Assembly (NCBI RefSeq): GCF_000426765.1
Contig: NZ_KE384568.1
Coordinates: 17,698 to 81,697, forward strand
Direction of reading: 5' to 3'
Length of the DNA: 64,000 bases
Source of the DNA: Vibrio litoralis DSM 17657
Lineage (GTDB): Bacteria > Pseudomonadota > Gammaproteobacteria > Enterobacterales > Vibrionaceae
The notes under the pieces were generated by a model. That model had not been told where the DNA came from, made no database searches, and saw only the letters and a list, made by a program, of their open reading frames with translations. The position numbers and the translations under genes were made by a program. Numbering within the stretch: the stretch's first letter is position 1; each line of letters begins with the position of its first letter. Shown in pieces: positions 58,769-64,000 of the stretch.

Positions 58769-59799
58769 AATACATTTTATACAGAAAAAATATATCTTTA
58801 AAAAGTGGAACAGGCCAATTAATAAAAATGCAGTCTGATTATTTAAGAAGAAAAAAAATTTCATTTTCCATAATGTGCAAGACAGGTTTCTTTACAACAT
58901 TATTAAAATTAAAAACAATACCTAGAAAACCTTTAATGAACGATAATAACGAAATAAAAAATAAAAAAAATGGTGACTATATTATTGATCATAGCTTTTC
59001 AATAAAAAACTCTGACATTACCTTTATACATAACATACCAAATAAAGAAACCAAAGATGATTATATTAAATGGTTAAAGGAAAGCAACTGTCATATAATA
59101 TCAAACTCTCAATTTACAAAGTCAAAATTAATAGACTATGGATTCAAAGAAAAACTAATATCTGTTTGCTACCCAGGGTTCAATGAAAAAAATTTCAACG
59201 TTGAATTATCAAAAAAAAGTAAAGAATCCGCAAGAATAAAATTAGGGATCCCCTATAAAAATAAAACCATTGGTTTCATTACTTCAGGGGACTTTGAAAA
59301 AAGAGGTCTGAAAAGATTCCTGGATATATGTGAAGAACTATCTAAAGAAAGAAATGACTTAAGCTTCTTTATAATGGGTGCAAAACAATTACCTCAAGAA
59401 TATAATAACCACCCAATAGTTACTTCGGGAAAGTTAATCTATAAACCCAAAAATACCACTCCAGGTTACTGGTTAAGCGCAATTGATATTTTTGTTTACC
59501 CTGCACTATTCGAAGAGTTTGGCATGGTTATCCCTGAAGCATTAGCAATGCACATTCCAGTTTTAACAACACGCGATGTGGGTGCATCAGAAATATTACC
59601 AGAAAAATATCAAGAATGGCTCCTAGATGAATATAATCTTTCTGGGTTTTGTTACAATATACATAAACTCTTAGATGACCCTGAAAGCTATAAGTTGCTT
59701 GTTGATTTATCTGAAGATGCATTACTCTATAATAAAGAAAATTACTCTAAGCGCACAATCGACCTCATAACAGAAATAATAACTAAAGGTAAAGAATGA
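58765..59799 (+). CDS. GT4 glycosyltransferase (LPS core region)
   Basis: A 344-residue GT-B enzyme. The N-terminal portion has KNISLKSGTGQLIKMQSDYL. The donor site is FVYPALFEEFGMVIPEALAM near residue 250, with the E-x7-E spacing of GT4. It probably adds an outer-core sugar. Base composition is extremely AT-rich and differs from the next gene, suggesting separate acquisition. The coding sequence starts inside the waaL end (ATGA overlap) and ends over the next start by four bases, so all three are translationally coupled. Confidence 0.85.
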   Translation: MKYILYRKNISLKSGTGQLIKMQSDYLRRKKISFSIMCKTGFFTTLLKLKTIPRKPLMNDNNEIKNKKNGDYIIDHSFSIKNSDITFIHNIPNKETKDDYIKWLKESNCHIISNSQFTKSKLIDYGFKEKLISVCYPGFNEKNFNVELSKKSKESARIKLGIPYKNKTIGFITSGDFEKRGLKRFLDICEELSKERNDLSFFIMGAKQLPQEYNNHPIVTSGKLIYKPKNTTPGYWLSAIDIFVYPALFEEFGMVIPEALAMHIPVLTTRDVGASEILPEKYQEWLLDEYNLSGFCYNIHKLLDDPESYKLLVDLSEDALLYNKENYSKRTIDLITEIITKGKE

Positions 59800-60887
59800 A
59801 CATATTAATATTCAGTTCTTACAAAGACTCATGGAATAGCGTTCGCCCTGAAGCAGAAATGTTCATCGAAATGGTGAAACTCGGGCATAACGTCACTATA
59901 ATGACTCAAGGTTATTCTGAATATGTGCCTCGCTTTAAAAAAAATGGTATCAAAGTCATCAACTGCTACCCAACGAAAAAAATATGTTACAAGTCGATTA
60001 AAACATTACGTACTGAATTGTCTTCCTCACATTATGACATCGTCTATGCAATGAACTCCAAAACTATCCCTAATGCAGCTTTTGCTTGTATCGGCTTCAA
60101 AAGCACTAAAATGGTGACTTATCGTGGTACAGTCGGTGGATTATACCGTCATGACCCAAGCGCTTATTTAACTCATTTACACCCTCGCGTAAATGGTATT
60201 AGTTGTGTTGCACAGGCTGTGACAGACGATGTAAGAAAACGCGTTTGGATGGATCCCAATAATGTAGTTACAATCTATAAAGGCCATGATCTTTCTTGGT
60301 ACCAGGCCCAAGCTATTTCACGCTCGGATCTTAACCTCCCTAATGATGCTATTGTCGCCACCTGTATTGCTAATGCCCGTCCGAGCAAAGGCGTTCATGT
60401 ATTATTAGATAGCGCTTCCAAGTTAAGCGATATAGAGCAATTACATATTCTTTTAATTGGTCGCGATATGGATACTGAAGCCAACCTTGCTCTTGCTAAA
60501 GCTAGCGGGATGGAAGAACGAATTCACTTCCTCGGTTATAGAAAAGATGTTCCTGAAATTCTCGCCACTAGCGATATGCAAATTCAACCTTCAGTCAGTG
60601 GAGAGGGTTTACCTAAGACTATTATCGAAGCAATGGCAATGGCCGTTCCTTCGATTGTTACCACAACTGGTGGCGGTAAAGAGCTACTAATTGATGGTGA
60701 GTCTGGCTTTGTGGTGCCAGTAAATAACAGTCAAGCGATTGCTGAAAAAATGCGAACATTATGCCATTCTCAACAAACAAGAAAATCAATGGGTTTATTA
60801 GCACAACAACGTGTATTAGATGAGTTCTCCGTTCATAATACAGCTAAGCAACATATAGATTTTTTTGAACATCTGCTGGCTCAATAG
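59796..60887 (+). CDS. GT4 glycosyltransferase (LPS core region)
   Basis: A 363-residue GT-B enzyme of family GT4. Start MNILIFSSYKDSWNSVRPEA. The central ATCIANARPSKGVHVLLDSA and the donor site QPSVSGEGLPKTIIEAMAMA (about residue 265) are typical. It sits ten bases ahead of waaF, so a core role is likely. Its base composition matches the conserved waa genes rather than the AT-rich pair before it. The sugar donor is unknown. Confidence 0.88.
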   Translation: MNILIFSSYKDSWNSVRPEAEMFIEMVKLGHNVTIMTQGYSEYVPRFKKNGIKVINCYPTKKICYKSIKTLRTELSSSHYDIVYAMNSKTIPNAAFACIGFKSTKMVTYRGTVGGLYRHDPSAYLTHLHPRVNGISCVAQAVTDDVRKRVWMDPNNVVTIYKGHDLSWYQAQAISRSDLNLPNDAIVATCIANARPSKGVHVLLDSASKLSDIEQLHILLIGRDMDTEANLALAKASGMEERIHFLGYRKDVPEILATSDMQIQPSVSGEGLPKTIIEAMAMAVPSIVTTTGGGKELLIDGESGFVVPVNNSQAIAEKMRTLCHSQQTRKSMGLLAQQRVLDEFSVHNTAKQHIDFFEHLLAQ

Positions 60888-60896
60888 GAACCTATT

Positions 60897-61928
60897 ATGA
60901 AAATTCTAATCATCGGTCCATCTTGGGTTGGCGATATGGTGATGTCACAATCTCTCTATATCACGTTAAAGCAACAGTACCCTGAAGCCTTGATTGATGT
61001 ACTTGCTCCCGCATGGTGTAAGCCAATCCTAGAACGAATGCCTCAAGTTCATCAAGCCATTGAAATGCCTCTTGGTCATGGTGACTTTAATTTTTTAGGC
61101 CGTCGCGCCCTAGGAAAAGAGCTTAAACATCAAGATTATACTCATGCTTTCGTTTTACCGAATTCAGCTAAATCTGCCTTAATTCCTTGGTTTGCAGGGA
61201 TCCCAGTCCGTACTGGCTGGAAAGGTGAAATGCGTTATGGCTTGCTAACCGACCTAAGAAGTAATAAAAAAGATTTTCAGTACATGATCGAGCGTTATGT
61301 GGCGCTTGCTCACCCTAAAGCAGAAATGATCAATTCATCTTCTCTACCCGGGCTTGAACATTTACCTAAACCTAAGTTGTATATTGATTCATTGTGCCAA
61401 CAACATACCATTGAAAAATTTGAACTAAACCAAGATAGAATCGTAATTGGTTTATGTCCGGGGGCAGAATTTGGCCCAGCAAAACAATGGCCCGTTGAAC
61501 ACTATGCCGCTGTAGCAGAAAAAATGATTCAAGATGGTAAGCAAGTCTGGTTATTTGGTTCCCCTAAAGATCAATCAATTACAGAGGCTATAAAACAAAC
61601 TATTAGTGCTGAGAATCAGCATTACATTTTTGACTTATCAGGAAAAACGAGCCTAATTGAAGCCGTTGATTTACTTGGGGCTTGCGAAACAGTAATCAGT
61701 AATGACTCTGGTTTAATGCACGTTGCAGCAGCAGTAGGTTGCCAGGTGATTGGTGTTTATGGCTCAACATCACCACAATACACGCCACCTTTGGCTGATA
61801 AAGTGGCAATTGTTCATACTGATATTGAATGCCGTCCATGTTTTAAACGTGAATGTCCATTAAAACACTTAAAATGCTTAAAAGATCTCGCGCCGGAACA
61901 AGTTCTGAATGCTTACCGTAGCTTATAG
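60897..61928 (+). CDS. waaF: Lipopolysaccharide heptosyltransferase II WaaF
   Basis: GT9 enzyme (343 residues) that adds the second heptose of the LPS inner core from ADP-heptose, the product of RfaD at 55.3 kb. Motifs are LIIGPSWVGDMVMSQSLY at the N-terminus, GLCPGAEFGPAKQWPVEHYA near residue 185, and the donor-binding ISNDSGLMHVAAAVGCQVIG near residue 262. C-terminal cysteines in ECRPCFKRECPLKHLKC are a regular feature. It is followed 12 bases later by waaA. Confidence 0.96.
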   Translation: MKILIIGPSWVGDMVMSQSLYITLKQQYPEALIDVLAPAWCKPILERMPQVHQAIEMPLGHGDFNFLGRRALGKELKHQDYTHAFVLPNSAKSALIPWFAGIPVRTGWKGEMRYGLLTDLRSNKKDFQYMIERYVALAHPKAEMINSSSLPGLEHLPKPKLYIDSLCQQHTIEKFELNQDRIVIGLCPGAEFGPAKQWPVEHYAAVAEKMIQDGKQVWLFGSPKDQSITEAIKQTISAENQHYIFDLSGKTSLIEAVDLLGACETVISNDSGLMHVAAAVGCQVIGVYGSTSPQYTPPLADKVAIVHTDIECRPCFKRECPLKHLKCLKDLAPEQVLNAYRSL

Positions 61929-61940
61929 GATAAAATAAAC

Positions 61941-63209
61941 ATGATCCGATACGTCTACACTTTTTTATTAATCCTAGTCGCTCCTTTTTTGCTATTTGGG
62001 TTATATAAGAAAAAATCGGGAAAACCTTCATTTGGACCTCGTTGGAAGGAGCATTTTGGGCGAACACCACCACTCAAAGATCAATCCACCGCACCTATCT
62101 GGGTTCATACCGTTTCGGTTGGTGAAACGATCGCAGCTACGCCCTTTATCAAGCAATTAAAAGAGAAGTATCCAGATACACCTATAGTGATCACGACCAC
62201 AACAAGTACTGGAGCTGAACAAGCTGAAAAGCTTAACGACATTGCTGAGCATCGTTATATGCCGTTGGATTTACCTTTCGCGATTAAAGGATTCCTGCGT
62301 TCTATTCAACCTAAAATGATGCTTATTATGGAAACGGAACTGTGGCCGAACACTATTCATTATGTCGCCAAGTCAAACACTCCTATTACTGTGATTAATG
62401 CTCGCTTATCGCAACGCTCCGCTGAACGTTATGCGAAATTCCCATCAGTATTCAAACTATTATCAAATGGCATTACTCGTATATTGTGCCAGCATCAATC
62501 TGATGCCGATCGATTTAAACAGTTAGGAGTACCACCAGAAAAGCTTGCAGTCACAGGCAGTTTAAAGTTTGATATCATCATTCCCCCAGCAACGATTGAA
62601 GCAGGTCATCAATTAAGAGAGCAGCTTGGCACGGAAAGATCTGTCTGGATAGCAGCTAGCACTCATAATGGGGAAGATGAGCAAGTTTTAGCGGCCCATC
62701 AAACATTATTAAAAACTCATCCCAATGCGTTATTAATTTTAGTTCCTCGTCATCCAGAACGATTTAATGATGTGTATCAGCTATCAAACACATTAGGATT
62801 TAACACAGCAAAGCGTACACAGCCTCAATCTGATTTCTCTCAAGTACAAGTCTACTTAGGCGATACAATGGGCGAAATGCTAATTTTAATGCAAGCCGCA
62901 GATGTCTGTTTCATGGGTGGAAGCTTGTTGGGTGATAAGGTTGGAGGGCATAATCTATTAGAACCAGCAGCGGTTGGGCTACCTTGCCTAATCGGTTCCT
63001 CTTATTACAATTTTACTGATATCACGAATCAGTTAACCGAGGTTAAAGCAGCTTTTGTTTGTCAAAATTCTCATGAGATAGCAATGCACTTAACATCTCT
63101 TTTTTCATCTGAAGGGCAAAGATTAAATTGCAAAAACAATGCATTCACTGTTCTTCAGCGTAATCAAGGTGCAGTGCAAAAAACAGTATCCAATATCAAA
63201 TTATTTTAA
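61941..63209 (+). CDS. waaA: 3-deoxy-D-manno-octulosonic acid transferase WaaA (KdtA)
   Basis: GT30 enzyme (422 residues) that attaches Kdo to lipid IVA at the cytoplasmic face of the inner membrane. An N-terminal anchor YVYTFLLILVAPFLLFGLY precedes the catalytic motif WVHTVSVGETIAATPF near residue 52. ILVPRHPERFNDVYQLS and VCFMGGSLLGDKVGGHNLLE follow. A downstream Kdo kinase gene fits the single, phosphorylated Kdo known from Vibrio and Haemophilus. That this WaaA is monofunctional is inferred from that context. Confidence 0.97.
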   Translation: MIRYVYTFLLILVAPFLLFGLYKKKSGKPSFGPRWKEHFGRTPPLKDQSTAPIWVHTVSVGETIAATPFIKQLKEKYPDTPIVITTTTSTGAEQAEKLNDIAEHRYMPLDLPFAIKGFLRSIQPKMMLIMETELWPNTIHYVAKSNTPITVINARLSQRSAERYAKFPSVFKLLSNGITRILCQHQSDADRFKQLGVPPEKLAVTGSLKFDIIIPPATIEAGHQLREQLGTERSVWIAASTHNGEDEQVLAAHQTLLKTHPNALLILVPRHPERFNDVYQLSNTLGFNTAKRTQPQSDFSQVQVYLGDTMGEMLILMQAADVCFMGGSLLGDKVGGHNLLEPAAVGLPCLIGSSYYNFTDITNQLTEVKAAFVCQNSHEIAMHLTSLFSSEGQRLNCKNNAFTVLQRNQGAVQKTVSNIKLF

Positions 63210-63219
63210 TGCTCAATAA

Positions 63220-63948
63220 CTAAGTTATTTGTTGATACCCAGACAACAAAGCTTTCCAATCTTTCTCCTCCCAATCAATCTGCCTTTTCACTAGCTCTTT
63301 TTTGAAAGATCGTAATAAACGGTCTAAGTTTGACTTCTGCCACACGCTGAAATTGGTCTCCCTCAGATAGGGCTCAATATGGCACTTATCAAAATCAATG
63401 ATCCACACGTTATTATCTTTATCTAACAATATATTATGAATGTTGAGATCGGTATGGTTTACATTGGCTTGGTGTAATTTTCGAACCTGCTCACCAATTA
63501 ATTGGTAAGTATCTAAGTCTAAAGAGCGCTGCTGTAAAATACCAACCAAATCTTGAGCACCTTCAATTTTTTGCGTCAAAATATCAGCTTGATAACAAAA
63601 AGTTCGTTTAACGGAACGAGCGGCAATCGGTCTAGGTACATTCACACCGGCTTTAACCAAATGCTGTAAAAGCTGAAACTCTTCACAACTGCGAGTATTA
63701 TGCCATTGACTAAACCAATAATGATCTTTGATTAGCTTGCCAAATAACCCACCACGTCGATAATGACGTAAAGCCGCTGGTAATTGTTCTGTTTGCACAA
63801 ACCACGTCGTACCACGGCCTTGTGCCGAACCTAGCACTTTATTTTGCTTATGCCAAAAATCAGGATCGAACGCCTGCTCAACTAGAGACTCGCTAATTAA
63901 AGAATCATCAAACCAGATGACTTGTTTGTGTGTTGTGAGTGTTTTCAT
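63220..63948 (-). CDS. kdkA: 3-deoxy-D-manno-octulosonic acid kinase KdkA
   Basis: A 242-residue protein-kinase-fold enzyme that phosphorylates the Kdo residue added by WaaA. GRGTTWFVQ near the N-terminus takes the place of the P-loop. The catalytic loop is NHTDLNIHNILLDKDNN near residue 164, and the metal motif is VWIIDFDKCHIEP. It is convergent with waaA, 10 bases apart. The start region is followed (upstream in its own sense) by a heptamer tandem repeat that runs off the window. Confidence 0.95.
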   Translation of the reverse strand: MKTLTTHKQVIWFDDSLISESLVEQAFDPDFWHKQNKVLGSAQGRGTTWFVQTEQLPAALRHYRRGGLFGKLIKDHYWFSQWHNTRSCEEFQLLQHLVKAGVNVPRPIAARSVKRTFCYQADILTQKIEGAQDLVGILQQRSLDLDTYQLIGEQVRKLHQANVNHTDLNIHNILLDKDNNVWIIDFDKCHIEPYLRETNFSVWQKSNLDRLLRSFKKELVKRQIDWEEKDWKALLSGYQQIT

Positions 63949-63961
63949 AGCAATAGAATAC

Positions 63962-64000
63962 CGTGTCTCGTGTCTCGTGTCTCGTGTCTCGTGTCTCGTG
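63962..64000. repeat. CGTGTCT heptamer tandem repeat (runs off window)
   Basis: At least five perfect CGTGTCT units plus CGTG end the window. The array lies 14 bases beyond the kdkA start codon, in its promoter or leader. Its true length cannot be seen. The unit differs from the TAGTTCC heptamer family elsewhere but has the same 7-base period. Confidence 0.92.

Overview
The window looks like a chromosomal segment of a marine Vibrionaceae bacterium (Vibrio or a close relative). The clues are the low-to-moderate GC, the gene set yibN-secB-gpsA-cysE, gpmI-envC, an rjg-like beta-CASP gene next to rfaD (gmhD), and a waa core region ending in kdkA. No species can be named from the sequence alone.

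Layout. (1) 1-2.0 kb: the 5' part of a group II intron with its reverse transcriptase/maturase (minus strand, cut by the window edge), inserted downstream of groESL. (2) 2.0-18.3 kb: housekeeping genes (groEL, groES, a MATE transporter, cysE, gpsA, secB, a rhodanese, gpmI, envC, a diguanylate cyclase, a DHH phosphoesterase, ugd). The gaps between them are unusually full of short dispersed and tandem repeats. (3) 18.6-26.0 kb, plus strand: wza-wzb-wzc capsule export and tyrosine-kinase genes, a lipoprotein and a YjbH-type outer-membrane protein. (4) 26.1-39.0 kb, minus strand: a Wzx/Wzy-dependent polysaccharide unit. It has a complete set for UDP-N,N'-diacetylbacillosamine and its phosphoglycosyl transferase (PglF, E, D, C and A types), a UDP-GalNAcA pair (TviB, TviC types), a flippase, a polymerase, two glycosyltransferases and an ATP-grasp enzyme. 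(5) 39.7-52.6 kb, minus strand: a second Wzx/Wzy unit. It has wzz, a TagD-like cytidylyltransferase, an SDR, a flippase, a TagB-like polyol-phosphate transferase, an EpsG-type polymerase, fnlA-fnlB-fnlC-wbuB-wbuC for L-FucNAc, and wecA. (6) 52.9-64.0 kb: the rjg-like gene, a GIY-YIG protein, rfaD, lpxM, an O-antigen ligase, two glycosyltransferases, waaF, waaA and kdkA.

How it works together. Unit 5 most likely makes an O-antigen: WecA starts it, Wzz sets its length, and the ligase at 57.4 kb joins it to the core made by the waa genes. Unit 4 most likely makes a capsule or second surface glycan: the PglC-type transferase starts it and Wza/Wzc export it. Each unit is preceded by an ops (RfaH-recruiting) element, at 52623-52634 and 39131-39142, so the two long operons are probably both RfaH-dependent. 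The second leader also holds a 13-base Fur-box-like palindrome.

Most unusual points: two complete polysaccharide systems back to back, each with its own ops element; an ATP-grasp enzyme beside the uronic-acid genes (possible amino-acid amidation); a teichoic-acid-like CDP-polyol module in a Gram-negative O-antigen locus; a G9 tract inside the ligase gene that could give phase variation; and a modular repeat family that supplies the ribosome binding site of cysE, the 3' end of the MATE gene and an in-frame segment of the rjg-like gene.
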